64,000 bases of DNA from Pedosphaera sp. (GTDB lineage: Bacteria > Verrucomicrobiota > Verrucomicrobiia > Limisphaerales > UBA9464), in the NCBI GenBank assembly GCA_009695205.1, contig SIBK01000005.1, positions 59,215-123,214 of the forward strand. Reading direction: 5' to 3'. Positions 48,883 through 59,611 of the stretch are shown one piece after another. Each line of letters begins with the position of its first letter. Position 1 is the stretch's first letter. The notes under the pieces were generated by a model. It was not told the origin of the DNA and did not search any database. It saw only the letters and a program-made list of their open reading frames with translations. The translations under genes and the position numbers were made by a program.

Positions 48883-49356
48883 ATGAAAAGGGACGTTGTG
48901 CCGGTACAGATTCGGGGAATCCTTCCCGCGAATAGCGGGGTGGCCCTCTTTGTTGGGAATGACGAAAAGGTCTTCGTTATCAATGTCGAGCATAGCATGG
49001 GCAACGTGATCGGCATGGCCATGCGCGGAACGGCTACGGACCGGCCGCTGACCCACCATCTCATCGGAAATATACTCCAAGGATTTGGTGTCACTGTGGA
49101 ACGGGTGGTCATCACCGACTTGAAAGACTCCACCTATTTTGCCCGGCTGATCCTCAAACAAGAGAATGAGCTCGGGAAGAAACTCGTGGAACTCGATGCG
49201 CGGCCCAGCGATTGTCTGGCTTTGGCGGCAGCCAGCAAGCGGCCGATCTTCGTGAGTCAGCGGCTGTTTAATGAAGTCGAGGATATGAGTGAAGTGCTGT
49301 CGCGGATCAACAGCCAGGCTGAAGAAGGCGATACTCCGCCCGAATCCGACAAGTAG
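48883..49356 (+). CDS. bifunctional nuclease family (DUF151) protein
   Basis: HLIGNILQGFGVTVERVVITDLKDSTYFARLIL, LDARPSDCLALA. Confidence 0.9.
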   Translation: MKRDVVPVQIRGILPANSGVALFVGNDEKVFVINVEHSMGNVIGMAMRGTATDRPLTHHLIGNILQGFGVTVERVVITDLKDSTYFARLILKQENELGKKLVELDARPSDCLALAAASKRPIFVSQRLFNEVEDMSEVLSRINSQAEEGDTPPESDK

Positions 49357-49378
49357 ACAAACGGCGACGCGCGATTCC

Positions 49379-49418
49379 AACTAACTAACTAACTAACTGA
49401 CTGACTGGCTGACTCACT
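49379..49418. repeat. tetranucleotide microsatellite (aact)5 followed by degenerate (gact)n
   Basis: aactaactaactaactaactgactgactggctgactcact read directly. Confidence 0.95.
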
Positions 49419-49457
49419 CCACGATCAGTCCTTTCCTTCACACCCAAACCGACCTGC

Positions 49458-50624
49458 ATGGCCTCTCCTGCCGTCCCTCCAGCTGGAGCACCGCTGTTGC
49501 TGGTGTGTGGTGATGATGATTTTTCCGTCAAGCAACGATCCCGTCATGTGTTTGATCGATGGTGCAAGGATTTGGGCGGGATGGACCATGAAATCGTCGA
49601 CGCCGCCGTACAGAATACGGGCGAAGCTCTGGCCGCGCTGGGACGGCTTCGAGAAGCGTTGGACACACTTCCGTTCTTCGGCAGCAGCAAGGTGATTTGG
49701 TTTCAAAACTGTACCTTCCTCGGAGACGACCGCACAGCGAAGTCGAACGCTGTAATTGAGTCGCTTCTCGCCATCTCTGAGCACCTCAAGACGTTCCGCT
49801 GGGAGGGTGTCCGCTTGCTTATCAGCGCTGGAAAACCCGATGAGCGACGAATCTTTTTCAAATGTCTCAAGAAATTGGGGACGATCGAATCCTTCGCAGC
49901 ATTGACCGCGGATGACAAGGATTGGGCCGGAGCGGCAGAGACCCATGTTCTCAAAATTCTGCGCGCAGCGGGGAAGGAGATCTCCGACGAGGCCCTGGCA
50001 GAACTGGTGACACGAACAGGGCCGAACCTGCGGGGATTGGCGAGCGAAAGTGAAAAACTCGCATTGTACACGGGCGATCGGAAGGCGATTATGACCGAGG
50101 ATGTTCGAACCATCGTTACCCGACAGAAACACGCGAAGGCTTTTGCGCTGGCTGAATCGTTGGGTGAACGCAATCTGCCGAATTTGCTCCGCACTCTGGA
50201 CGAGGAATTGTGGGAGATGCGAGTCGATAAGAAGAGGAGCGAAATCGGGCTGCTGTATGGACTCATCAGCAAGGTGCGAGTGCTTTTGTTTTTGAAAGAA
50301 CTGCGAAACATGGACGCTTTGAAGCCGGCCCGTGACTATCAGGCGTTCAAGATCCAATTGGATCGGCTGCCAACAGCAGATCTCCCCGCGGACAAGAAAT
50401 TCAATCCATTGGCGTCCCATCCCTTTGTGCTTTTCCAGGCATTTCAACAGACGGAAAACTATACATCCGATGAATTGATTTCCGCCATGGATGCCCTGCT
50501 GCAATGCAACCGTAAGCTGGTTTCGAGTGACCTGGATGAAGCGCTGGTCCTGCAGCAGACGTTGACCGCTATTGTGGGTCTGAAACCCCGAAAATCAAAG
50601 GTTTCGAGCGCTTCATCCCGCTGA
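49458..50624 (+). CDS. holA: DNA polymerase III subunit delta
   Basis: LLVCGDDDFSVKQRSR, TLPFFGSSKVIWFQNC, LAELVTRTGPNLRGLASESEKLALY. Confidence 0.85.
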   Translation: MASPAVPPAGAPLLLVCGDDDFSVKQRSRHVFDRWCKDLGGMDHEIVDAAVQNTGEALAALGRLREALDTLPFFGSSKVIWFQNCTFLGDDRTAKSNAVIESLLAISEHLKTFRWEGVRLLISAGKPDERRIFFKCLKKLGTIESFAALTADDKDWAGAAETHVLKILRAAGKEISDEALAELVTRTGPNLRGLASESEKLALYTGDRKAIMTEDVRTIVTRQKHAKAFALAESLGERNLPNLLRTLDEELWEMRVDKKRSEIGLLYGLISKVRVLLFLKELRNMDALKPARDYQAFKIQLDRLPTADLPADKKFNPLASHPFVLFQAFQQTENYTSDELISAMDALLQCNRKLVSSDLDEALVLQQTLTAIVGLKPRKSKVSSASSR

Positions 50625-50668
50625 CACCCTTCCTGCAACGGCCGCACAATCGCAAACCTCAAACGCGT

Positions 50669-51706
50669 GTGACCTCTTTGATGTCGTATCCCGCCGTCGC
50701 CGCGGATCGGTCTCGTTGGATTTTGGCACAGCGACCGGATCTCACCCAGGAGCGGCAACGCCTCCCTGTGGACCGGCCGTCGGGTTGGATTCTTGAGGAA
50801 GAACCCGATGGCAACGGTGTGGCGCGCAAGGGGGTGACCGTTTTCCTGACCAATTCGGAATGTCCCTGGCGTTGCCTCATGTGTGATCTATGGAAACACA
50901 CAACGCTCGCTCCCGTTCCGCCCGGTGCGATTCCTGCACAGATCGACTGGGCACTGCGCGATGCCGATAGGGGATCCGTGGATTACCTGAAATTGTACAA
51001 TGCAGGGAGCTTCTTTGATCCGCGTGCGATTCCCCCGTCCGATTTGCCGGCCATCGCGGACCGGGCCCGGCGATTTCAAAAACTCGTGGTGGAATGCCAT
51101 CCCCGGCTCGTCGGAGATCGGTGTGTTGAATTCCGCGATCAGCTCGCCGGCACGACTTGCCTGGAGGTGGCGATGGGGCTTGAGACGGCGCATCCTGGGG
51201 TGCTGGAACGACTCAACAAGAGGATTACCACCGATGATTTTGCCCGGGCGGTTGAGTTTCTCAAGCGGGCTCAGATTGCAGTTCGAACCTTTATTCTTGT
51301 TAAACCACCCTTTCTCGACGAATCCGAATCTCTCGAGTGGGCGAAACGTTCGATCGATTTTGCCTTCGACTGCGGCGTCGATGTCGTTTCGCTAATTCCC
51401 ACCCGCTCTGGGAATGGAGCCATGGAAGAACTGGAACTGCGGCAAGTCTTTTCGCCTCCCCGCATCGAAACCCTACACGCCGTTCTGCTTTATGGATTGC
51501 GGCAGGGCAGGGGACGTGTCTTCGTCGACTTGTGGGATCTGGATCGGTTATGTTCGGACGCTGGTGTCGCGGCGAACTGGAAGATCCAATTCCACTCGAT
51601 CAATCTTCGGCAAACGATTAATCCCAAATTCATCTTGGCAAATCCCTCGTCTCCATGGTCCAAAGATGGAGAACTTCCAGCGCAATCATCAAATGAAAAA
51701 ATATAA
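50669..51706 (+). CDS. radical SAM protein (TIGR01210/RaSEA-like)
   Basis: FLTNSECPWRCLMCDLWKHTT; LEVAMGLETAHPGVLERLNKRIT. Confidence 0.8.
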   Translation: MTSLMSYPAVAADRSRWILAQRPDLTQERQRLPVDRPSGWILEEEPDGNGVARKGVTVFLTNSECPWRCLMCDLWKHTTLAPVPPGAIPAQIDWALRDADRGSVDYLKLYNAGSFFDPRAIPPSDLPAIADRARRFQKLVVECHPRLVGDRCVEFRDQLAGTTCLEVAMGLETAHPGVLERLNKRITTDDFARAVEFLKRAQIAVRTFILVKPPFLDESESLEWAKRSIDFAFDCGVDVVSLIPTRSGNGAMEELELRQVFSPPRIETLHAVLLYGLRQGRGRVFVDLWDLDRLCSDAGVAANWKIQFHSINLRQTINPKFILANPSSPWSKDGELPAQSSNEKI

Positions 51707-52718
51707 CGTCGGTATCATCGGGTACGGATGGGTTGCCACCGCGCATATCCCTGCAATCAACGCCACCGCGCAGGGTCAGGTCACGGCCGTTTGCTCCAAC
51801 CGGGCGTTGGACCCTGCCGACCTCGGTCGCAAACATGGCGGAACAATCAAGGCATACAGCGACTACGATGCGATGTTGGCAGACCGATCGATCGACACGA
51901 TCTCCGTCTGCAGCTACCCGTGGATGCACGCGGAGCACGTCATCAAAGCGGCACGCGCCGGAAAGCAGATCATCATCGAGAAGCCCCTGGCGTTGTCCTG
52001 GAAGGAGTGTGTGGCCATGCGCGACGCAGTGAAAAAGGCGAAGGTCCGCACCTGTGTCTGCTTTGAAGTCCGGTATTCCACTCAATTCCTCTCCACCCGC
52101 GCTTTGCTCGAATCCGGATTGCTAGGTGAAATTCACTACGGTGAGGTCGATTATTTCCATGGAATTGGACCGTGGTACGGACAATACCGATGGAACATCA
52201 AGAAGGACGGCGGCGGATCGAGTCTACTCAGTGCGGGTTGCCATGCATTGGATGCCCTGCTGTTGTGCATGGGGGGTGATGTTGCCGAGGTCCAGAGCCT
52301 GGCCACCGGCTCCCGGAGCAAACATTTCCAGCCCTACGAATATAAGACCACCCAAGTGAACCTGTTGCGCTTCAAGGATGGCCGTGTGGGTAAATGCGCT
52401 TCGGTGATCGATTGCCTTCAACCCTACTATTTTCACACACATCTGGTGGGCAGCGAGGGGTCGCTTCTCGACAACAAGTGGCACTCCCAAAAGCTCGGAG
52501 GCTTGAACAAAAACCAGTGGTCGGAATTGTCCTTCAGCCCTGTGGATTCGGGAGATGTTAAAGATCATCCCTATCAGACGCAATTTCAGGCTTTTTTTGA
52601 TGCCTTGGATCGCAACGAGGAAATGCCGCTGACGAGCCTTGCGGATGCACTTCGTTCGCATGCCGTGATCTTTGCAGCCGACGAATCGGCGAAGAGCGGC
52701 AAGCCCGTGAAGATTTGA
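51693..52718 (+). CDS. Gfo/Idh/MocA family oxidoreductase
   Basis: MKKYNVGIIGYGWVATAHIPAI, IIIEKPLALSWKEC, GGSSLLSAGCHALDALL. Confidence 0.92.
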   Translation: MKKYNVGIIGYGWVATAHIPAINATAQGQVTAVCSNRALDPADLGRKHGGTIKAYSDYDAMLADRSIDTISVCSYPWMHAEHVIKAARAGKQIIIEKPLALSWKECVAMRDAVKKAKVRTCVCFEVRYSTQFLSTRALLESGLLGEIHYGEVDYFHGIGPWYGQYRWNIKKDGGGSSLLSAGCHALDALLLCMGGDVAEVQSLATGSRSKHFQPYEYKTTQVNLLRFKDGRVGKCASVIDCLQPYYFHTHLVGSEGSLLDNKWHSQKLGGLNKNQWSELSFSPVDSGDVKDHPYQTQFQAFFDALDRNEEMPLTSLADALRSHAVIFAADESAKSGKPVKI

Positions 52719-52784
52719 TGACTCCGCAATTCTCGAAATGCAGTGATTGCCCCGCAAGGCGCCCATCGGTAGGGTGCCCCGCTC

Positions 52785-53528
52785 ATGATTGATAACACGG
52801 GTTTGCGAGTGGACGGACGGCGGCCGGAGGAGCTTCGGGCAATACGCTTCCAAAATCACATTGCCCCCTACGCGGCGGGATCCACCTTGATTGAATGGGG
52901 TAACACCCGGGTGATCTGCGGGGTGACGATTGAAGAAAGTGTTCCGAAATGGATGCAGTCTCAAAAAGTGAGCGGAGGCTGGATCACGGCAGAATATTCC
53001 ATGCTGCCGTATTCGACCCTGGACCGGAAGCAGCGCGACATCGCACGCATGAAACTCGACGGGCGCTCCCAGGAGATCCAACGGTTAATCGGGCGCTCCC
53101 TGCGGACCGTGTTGGATCTGGAAAAATTGGGGCCCCGCACAGTGTGGGTGGACTGCGATGTCTTGCAGGCCGACGGCGGCACACGGACCGCGGCCATCAC
53201 CGGAGCCGCTGTCGCCCTGTCGCTGGCGATTCAAAAGCTCATGAAAGCGAACAAACTCAAGACGAATCCCATGGTCGGCCGGGTCGCGGCAGTCAGCATG
53301 GGTATTGTCAAGGGCCGCGCTGTACTGGACTTGAACTATGTCGAGGACAAAGACGCCGCAGTGGATATGAATCTCGTGATGAATGGTTCCGGTGAGTTCG
53401 TCGAACTGCAGAGCGCGGGTGAGGAAACCACCTTCACCGAGGAACAATTGGCGGCGTTGATTTCGCTTGGCAAAACCGGCGTGCGACAGTTGCTCGATCT
53501 GCAAGAAGCAGCCATGGCGGTGGGTTGA
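52785..53528 (+). CDS. rph: ribonuclease PH
   Basis: GSTLIEWGNTRVICGVTIEE, GWITAEYSMLPYST, VDCDVLQADGGTRTAAITGA. Confidence 0.97.
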   Translation: MIDNTGLRVDGRRPEELRAIRFQNHIAPYAAGSTLIEWGNTRVICGVTIEESVPKWMQSQKVSGGWITAEYSMLPYSTLDRKQRDIARMKLDGRSQEIQRLIGRSLRTVLDLEKLGPRTVWVDCDVLQADGGTRTAAITGAAVALSLAIQKLMKANKLKTNPMVGRVAAVSMGIVKGRAVLDLNYVEDKDAAVDMNLVMNGSGEFVELQSAGEETTFTEEQLAALISLGKTGVRQLLDLQEAAMAVG

Positions 53529-53539
53529 TTGGAGGCTGA

Positions 53540-54181
53540 TTGGAGGCTGATGTTTTGAAGACGTCCTTGTACTTAATCCGCCATGCAGAGGTGGAAGAAA
53601 ACTATCACCGGGTGTTTGGAGGCCGGCTCGATATTGGATTATCCGACCGGGGTGAGCTTCAGGCCACACGACTCGCCGAATGGCTTTCCCGCGTTCAATT
53701 TGACGCCACCTATGCCAGTCCGCTGAAGCGAGTGCAGCGGACCTTCGCTCCGGCGGTGACTGCGGGGTTGCCGTCGCCGGTGTTGCTTCCGGATCTTCGG
53801 GAGGTGGACTTTGGAGACTGGACCGGCCTCGGTTGGGAGGAGGTGAACCACCGGTTTGGGGTGAGCGCCTACGATTGGCTACGCGTGCTCGAGAGGGGAG
53901 GATTTCCGAACGGAGAATGCGGCGTCCGATTGCGTCTCCGGATCGAAGAGTGTCTTCAGCAAATTCTGCGAGACCAGGCGGGTCGCACGGTCGCTGTCTT
54001 TGCGCATGGCGGTGTTATACGCATGCTCATAACGCTTCTGCTGGAACTGCCTCTCAATGCCACGGAACGTTTCGATGTCGATTATGCCGGCGTCACGTGG
54101 TTGGAAGTCGGCGGCATTAAGGGCGGACGTGCGCGGACCGAAATTCGATTGATGAACTACACCCCGTGGCGAGATGGGTGA
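53540..54181 (+). CDS. histidine phosphatase family protein
   Basis: LYLIRHAEVEEN, YASPLKRVQRT, FAHGGVIRML; start codon uncertain (TTG). Confidence 0.88.
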   Translation: MEADVLKTSLYLIRHAEVEENYHRVFGGRLDIGLSDRGELQATRLAEWLSRVQFDATYASPLKRVQRTFAPAVTAGLPSPVLLPDLREVDFGDWTGLGWEEVNHRFGVSAYDWLRVLERGGFPNGECGVRLRLRIEECLQQILRDQAGRTVAVFAHGGVIRMLITLLLELPLNATERFDVDYAGVTWLEVGGIKGGRARTEIRLMNYTPWRDG

Positions 54182-54234
54182 TGAATCGGACCGGCGGATG
54201 AATCTGCCGGCGGCACAACTCGGCAGTTTCTGAA

Positions 54235-55176
54235 ATGAGCTCGCGACAAAGTCTCAATGATTCGATGCCAACTTCCAAAAAACCCCTCGTTCAGATTTCC
54301 GTTACCACCAGCCCCGAGGCGGACGATGCGGTGTCCGATATGCTGGAGCGTGTGACAGGGCAAACGCCGTCCATTTGGTCGAAGGACGAAGATTGGATCT
54401 CGGTGGTGACCGTTTACATCCACACTTCCACTGCATCGGCCAGGTTATGGAAAACCGGCATTCGCGAAGGATTGAAACGGATTGCGGCGTGCGGTCTGGA
54501 CGTGGATCCCGCCACCATTCATGTCCGCACCGTCCGGATGCAGGATTGGGCGGAATCCTGGAAGCGGCATTTTCGACCGCTAGATATTGATGGAGTTCTC
54601 CTGGTGCAACCGACGTGGAGCCGCCGCAAGCCCCGGCGAGATCAGAAAGTCGTGCGGCTCGATCCCGGTCTGAGTTTTGGGACAGGCCAGCACGCGACAA
54701 CACGGTTTTGTCTGGAACAGGTCGTGCGATTACGGCCGAGGGTAGGCGCCAGTACATCGCTGATCGACATGGGAACCGGCAGCGGAATCCTGGCCATTGC
54801 TGCAGCACGGCTCGGGTATAGCCCCGTGGTGGCATTCGACTTCGATCCGGATTGTGTTCGAATTGCCCGCGAAAACGCAGCACTAAACGAAGCCCAGGCG
54901 CAGGTGCGCCTGACGCGGGCCGACGTCACCCTCTTACCCTCCGGGCGGGTGAAGCAATATGATGTGGTGGTTGCGAACCTGATGTATGATGTGCTGATCG
55001 CGGAGCGAGACCGAATCCTTGCCCGCTTAAAACCTGCGGGAGTATTGGTATTGGCGGGCATCTTGGAAAGTCAGTTTGAGAAGGTCGCACGGTCGTACCG
55101 CGCGGGAGGATGCCGGCTGCTGAAAGTAACGACGGATCGAGAATGGCGAAGTGGCTCATTTCGGTTTCGTGCGTGA
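54235..55176 (+). CDS. prmA: ribosomal protein L11 methyltransferase
   Basis: WAESWKRHFRPL, LDPGLSFGTGQHATTRFCLE, DMGTGSGILAIAAARLG, VVVANLMYDVL. Confidence 0.92.
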   Translation: MSSRQSLNDSMPTSKKPLVQISVTTSPEADDAVSDMLERVTGQTPSIWSKDEDWISVVTVYIHTSTASARLWKTGIREGLKRIAACGLDVDPATIHVRTVRMQDWAESWKRHFRPLDIDGVLLVQPTWSRRKPRRDQKVVRLDPGLSFGTGQHATTRFCLEQVVRLRPRVGASTSLIDMGTGSGILAIAAARLGYSPVVAFDFDPDCVRIARENAALNEAQAQVRLTRADVTLLPSGRVKQYDVVVANLMYDVLIAERDRILARLKPAGVLVLAGILESQFEKVARSYRAGGCRLLKVTTDREWRSGSFRFRA

Positions 55177-55251
55177 GCTCGAGGACGGAGTCAATCGAGC
55201 CAGGGTAATCTCACCTCGCCTTCGTCCGGTAGTGCCGTCCGCGCCCCGAGG

Positions 55252-56100
55252 TTACGACTTGATGTCGCGCATCTGAAAGGCCGCCGCGCCGATGGCGAAG
55301 AAGGTGAGGTTGAAGCCCAGGAGCAGGCTGAGCGATTCAGCCATCCGGGTCCCGGGTGGCGACTGGAGGAACATCCACTGCCAGAGGTTCAGGTGGTGCG
55401 TTAAAAACCACGCCTTGTAGTCGGCGAACCACGGAATGTTCATGAGGATCGCATTCACGAACATGACGGACAACGCGACGATAGTGGCTGCGGCCGGCTT
55501 CATGTTGAAACATGAAAAAAGAAACGCGAGCCCCATGATCGTGATGGCCTTCGTCGCGAGCAGAGCGTGCGCCGTCGCGTAGCGCCAGGCGCCCTCTGCC
55601 GGACCGAATACGGCAAAGCCGCCGGTCGGACCACTCTCCAACTGGATTGCAAAAAGTCCTCCCTGCGGAAACCACACCGAGGCGAAAAGCCATCCGAACA
55701 GACCTAGCATCAACGAAAGCGAAATTCCGAACAGCGCGCCAGCAAACCACTTCAGCGCAAGCAGGCGCAGGCGCGAGATCGGGCGCGCAAGGATCATCCG
55801 GAGCGTGCCGTCCTCAGCCTCCTTCGCGACGAGGTCGCCGCCGACCAGCGCGACGTAGAGGGGGAGCAGCAAAAACGCGACAGGGATCGCCACCTGCGTG
55901 GCGATGGTCGTGGCGGTCAGAAACGCCTCGGCCGGATAGCCGCCGCCTTCGAGCGCGCGGCGAATCGCGCCGGTCGCCTTCGTAAAGCGGAACATCAGGA
56001 TCACGGCGTTCTGCGCGAGCAGGAACGCGCCGAAGCCAATGTAGGTCCGCTTCTTGCCGAAGAGCTTCCAGAGTTCGTGCTTGAGTTGAAGGAGAAACAC
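55252..56100 (-). CDS. ABC-2 type transporter permease
   Basis: Six TM-like segments; LVAKEAEDGTLRMILARPISR. Confidence 0.85.
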   Translation of the reverse strand: MFLLQLKHELWKLFGKKRTYIGFGAFLLAQNAVILMFRFTKATGAIRRALEGGGYPAEAFLTATTIATQVAIPVAFLLLPLYVALVGGDLVAKEAEDGTLRMILARPISRLRLLALKWFAGALFGISLSLMLGLFGWLFASVWFPQGGLFAIQLESGPTGGFAVFGPAEGAWRYATAHALLATKAITIMGLAFLFSCFNMKPAAATIVALSVMFVNAILMNIPWFADYKAWFLTHHLNLWQWMFLQSPPGTRMAESLSLLLGFNLTFFAIGAAAFQMRDIKS

Positions 56101-56112
56101 GGGGTAGGGGAG

Positions 56113-57033
56113 TCAGTACGTGGCGGGGGTCGGATCCGCCTGTGCGGCATTCTTGACGAGGGACAGATAAAAATTTTCCAGCGTTTCCTCTTCGCGATGG
56201 ATCGCGTGGACGGGGAAGCCGAGTTCCACCATTCGTTTCACGACCGCGCTCGTGGAGATGCCATCGGCGAGTGTGATGAACTCGTCGCCTTCGTGTCCGG
56301 TAACGAGCTCGTCTCGGTGCAGAGCGGCGCTGACCGTGGAGAAGTCATCCGTCAGGAGCCGGACACGATTACGTGTTCGGGTTGCGTCGGCGAGCGAGCC
56401 ATCGAACACTTTACGGGCCTGATGCAGCACGGCGATACGACTGCAAAGCTGCTGGACCTCGCTAAGAAGGTGCGACGAGAGGAGAATCGTGAGTCCGAGT
56501 TCGGCGTGGAGCCTGCGGATCGTTTGGCGCATCTCGTGGATGCCTTCGGGATCGAGTCCGTTGGTTGGCTCGTCGAGGATCAGCAGTTCGGGCGCAGGAA
56601 GCAGTGCCTGCGCGAGTGCGAGTCGGGCCCTCATACCGTGAGAATAGGTGCGGACCGGCGACTTTTCGCGGCCGCCCAAGCCCACCCACGCCACGACCTC
56701 GCGGATACGCTCTGGAGCGGCCGCCGCAGTGTAACCGGCAAGAATCTCCAGGTTCCTCCAGCCGCTCAGGTAATCGTAGAAGACCGGCGTTTCGAAGATC
56801 GCCCCAACCCGCGCGAGCGCGAGCGACCGGTTCGAGAACACGTCGTGGCCACACACACGAACCTCCCCAGCGGTGGGCCAGACTTGACCGAGCAGCATTC
56901 CAATCGTGGTGCTCTTACCCGCGCCATTGTGCCCGAGCAGCCCAAACACGACCCCTCGCGGGACATGCAGGTCAAAGCCGTCCACAGCGACGCGCTGACC
57001 GAAGACCTTGCGAAGTGCCCGGAGTCGGATCAT
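56113..57033 (-). CDS. ABC transporter ATP-binding protein
   Basis: [47 protein letters not shown]. Confidence 0.95.
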   Translation of the reverse strand: MIRLRALRKVFGQRVAVDGFDLHVPRGVVFGLLGHNGAGKSTTIGMLLGQVWPTAGEVRVCGHDVFSNRSLALARVGAIFETPVFYDYLSGWRNLEILAGYTAAAAPERIREVVAWVGLGGREKSPVRTYSHGMRARLALAQALLPAPELLILDEPTNGLDPEGIHEMRQTIRRLHAELGLTILLSSHLLSEVQQLCSRIAVLHQARKVFDGSLADATRTRNRVRLLTDDFSTVSAALHRDELVTGHEGDEFITLADGISTSAVVKRMVELGFPVHAIHREEETLENFYLSLVKNAAQADPTPATY

Positions 57034-57590
57034 GGAGTGAGGAGTTCCGTTTCCACCGTGAAAAAAGTCTTAACCGCGCCATCGGCGTAAAGGTGGTTCT
57101 TACCTTTGCCCGGGCCGCGCGCGCCGTGGAATTCGGCCTTGTCGCTAAACAGGGCAATGCCGTTCTCCTTCAGTTGCAGGCCCATCACGCGAGCGGCGTC
57201 GGCTCGCTGGCCGTTGAGAAGAAAGTTCCAGAAGTAGCTCGATCCGGTGTCTTCGAAAAGCCGCTGCCGATCCGAGGGACAACGCAGCACGCTGGGACTG
57301 CCCAACTGGGGTCCGATGACCCGATCGACGGAGTTGCTGATGATCCCGTTGCCGCTCTTGCCGCGATTCAACATCACTGGAAAGCGGTTGCCGTTGTCAT
57401 CCAGATACAGCCGCAGCGCCAGGCCCACCTGCTTGAGATTCGACAAGCACGCCGTCGCCCGCGCGCGTTCGGTTGCTTTGCCGGTCGCGGGCAGCAGTAG
57501 CCCGGCGATCAATGCGATGATCGCGAAGACTACGAGGAGTTCGATCAGGGTGAAGGCGCTTCGCAAGGAGCGATGATGCGGCGGATTCAT
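57030..57590 (-). CDS. type II secretion-like pseudopilin (prepilin N-methylation motif; DG motif near the C-terminus)
   Basis: [25 protein letters not shown]-terminal [11 protein letters not shown]. Confidence 0.88.
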   Translation of the reverse strand: MNPPHHRSLRSAFTLIELLVVFAIIALIAGLLLPATGKATERARATACLSNLKQVGLALRLYLDDNGNRFPVMLNRGKSGNGIISNSVDRVIGPQLGSPSVLRCPSDRQRLFEDTGSSYFWNFLLNGQRADAARVMGLQLKENGIALFSDKAEFHGARGPGKGKNHLYADGAVKTFFTVETELLTP

Positions 57591-58222
57591 TCGCCGCGCT
57601 GGGGCCGTCTGCTGCGGAAAAGCCTGCCAGATTCCATGCTGCGCTGCATCTCCTCGAGCACGGGCTGGAGCTCGGCTTTTGTCTCCGCTGAACCCTGGTC
57701 GAGGAACGTCTTCACGCCGAGCTTCACCATCTTGTCGCGCAGTTCCGTACTGATTTCAGGCGCCTGAATTGTGCCGGTGTTCCCCGACGGGTCTGTGTCG
57801 CCCTGCGGCTGTGTCTCTCGCAGGCGGCGGAGCGAGTCCTCGATGGCCTTGCGGCGTTTGTCCTCCGGCATTTTCTCGAAGGCGAGGAGCATCTGGTTGA
57901 ATCCGGCGGGCACCGTGAGTTCCAGAAATTCGCCTTTCTCCGCTTCGTCCATCCGGCGGAACCATGCGGCGAATTCCCGGTCCAGGCGCGCGGCGCGGCG
58001 GTCCTCGGGCGATAGCGCGTTGAGCATTGTCGCCAGCGTTCGCAGCGCCTGACGGCGTGCTTCCGGCGACAGCTTGGCGAAATCTACGCCGCGCAGATAG
58101 GCGCGGACTTTCTCAGGAGTGACCTTAAAATGTCGCGCTACCGTAAAACCGCCGAGCGCGATCACCCACGCGATCACCAGGGCGGCCAGGGCGATGATCA
58201 GCGGGCGGCGGCGGGGCGACAT
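57587..58222 (-). CDS. single-pass membrane, helix-rich hypothetical protein
   Basis: N-terminal [25 protein letters not shown] then charged helical region; ATGA overlap with pseudopilin gene. Confidence 0.75.
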   Translation of the reverse strand: MSPRRRPLIIALAALVIAWVIALGGFTVARHFKVTPEKVRAYLRGVDFAKLSPEARRQALRTLATMLNALSPEDRRAARLDREFAAWFRRMDEAEKGEFLELTVPAGFNQMLLAFEKMPEDKRRKAIEDSLRRLRETQPQGDTDPSGNTGTIQAPEISTELRDKMVKLGVKTFLDQGSAETKAELQPVLEEMQRSMESGRLFRSRRPQRGE

Positions 58223-58358
58223 TGCCGGGGAAGTTAGCGAGGAATCGGCAGTCTGCCAACTGTCGAGGCTTGGGTGATCAGAAACCCCTCCTTCAAAAGT
58301 CTGTCACCGAGAGGACGCCAGAGTGTTTTGACCTTTCGGACTCTCTGGCTTTTATGGC

Positions 58359-59555
58359 TTGCGCCAGATTGAAGAATCGATGATGCCTTTCTTTCGGATC
58401 ATGTCTCATCGACTCCTTGTTTTTTCGCACGCCGCCGTCCTGGGTGTGAACCGGGCTCTTTTCTGGAAGATTTCTGAGGTTTCCAACACCCAGGTGCGCT
58501 TGATCGTTCCGCAGTCTTGGAAAGGCGATTTGATCGCGGATCTTCAGTTTCATAGTGAGCCGGAGGATCGCCGGATCGAGGTTGTCCCCCTGCCGGTTGC
58601 TTTTTCGGGAAAGGGTTCTTTCTTTTTTTACTCCCAGAGTTTGAAAAAACATATCTCCGACTTTCGACCGGACCATGTCTTCGTTTACGAAGAGCCGTGG
58701 AGCTTTTCTGTGTTGCAAGCGTTCTGGGCTGCGCGTGGGTATTCGCGTTCATTTTTCACAAACCAAAACTTGAAGAAAAAGCTCCCGCTCCCCTTCGAAT
58801 TATTACAGCGCTGGATTTTTTCCAATGCGGATCACGGGTACACCGTTTCTGATGAAACAGCAGACGTTCTGCGGTGGAAGGGCGATCAGGGTGAGATCCG
58901 GCTTCTTCCCTTCTCATATGATCCAACGCTCTTTTACCCGCGTTCCGACGCGGAACGGACACAGCGTCGCGAGTCACTCGGATTGGGCCGAGATGATTTC
59001 ATCATTTCCTATTTCGGGCGGATGCAGCCCGAGAAAGGGATTGATGATTTGGTCGAAGCGATCTTTAAGGCGGAAGGCGAGCCTGATCTTAAACGAGCAC
59101 GCTTTCTAATCGTGGGTAACGGGAGACTGCTTGAAAGTACCCGGCAGAAACTGAGCCCCCTCATCCCTCATCGAGTTACTGTTTTACCAGCTGTTCCTCA
59201 TCATCAAGTCCCCGAAGTTCTCTCGGCCGTTGACATCCTTTCACTCCCTTCACGAACGACAAAAACCTGGAAGGAACAATTCGGCCGAATTCTTATCGAA
59301 GCGATGGCTTGCGGCGCCGCCACGGTAGGATCTGACTCAGGAGAGATCCCTCATCTCATTCGAAAAACCAAAGGGGGTTTGGTATTTCATGAAGGCGATC
59401 CGAACGACCTTCTAAAACAGTGGGTGACACTTGCAAGGGATCCGGCGCTGCTGCTTGAAAAAAAGACGCTCGGTCAGCGTTATGTTTCCAGCAATTTCAC
59501 CCACGATGCGGTTGCAAGGAGTTTTATCGGGAAACTCGGTTTTCAGCTCAAGTAA
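58359..59555 (+). CDS. GT4-type glycosyltransferase
   Basis: ISYFGRMQPEKGIDDLVEA, EQFGRILIEAMACGAATVGSDSGEIPHLI. Confidence 0.9.
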   Translation: MRQIEESMMPFFRIMSHRLLVFSHAAVLGVNRALFWKISEVSNTQVRLIVPQSWKGDLIADLQFHSEPEDRRIEVVPLPVAFSGKGSFFFYSQSLKKHISDFRPDHVFVYEEPWSFSVLQAFWAARGYSRSFFTNQNLKKKLPLPFELLQRWIFSNADHGYTVSDETADVLRWKGDQGEIRLLPFSYDPTLFYPRSDAERTQRRESLGLGRDDFIISYFGRMQPEKGIDDLVEAIFKAEGEPDLKRARFLIVGNGRLLESTRQKLSPLIPHRVTVLPAVPHHQVPEVLSAVDILSLPSRTTKTWKEQFGRILIEAMACGAATVGSDSGEIPHLIRKTKGGLVFHEGDPNDLLKQWVTLARDPALLLEKKTLGQRYVSSNFTHDAVARSFIGKLGFQLK

Positions 59556-59611
59556 CTCGAGTATTCACTTCAAATGGCCACAGCCACCCAGGATGACGGA
59601 GTTCATGGTTT

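Noticed and set aside
53526-53548. 11-bp direct repeat (tgattggaggc x2) between rph and the histidine phosphatase gene
   Set aside because: Real but minor duplication; no evidence for function beyond possibly supplying a second SD-like GGAGG.
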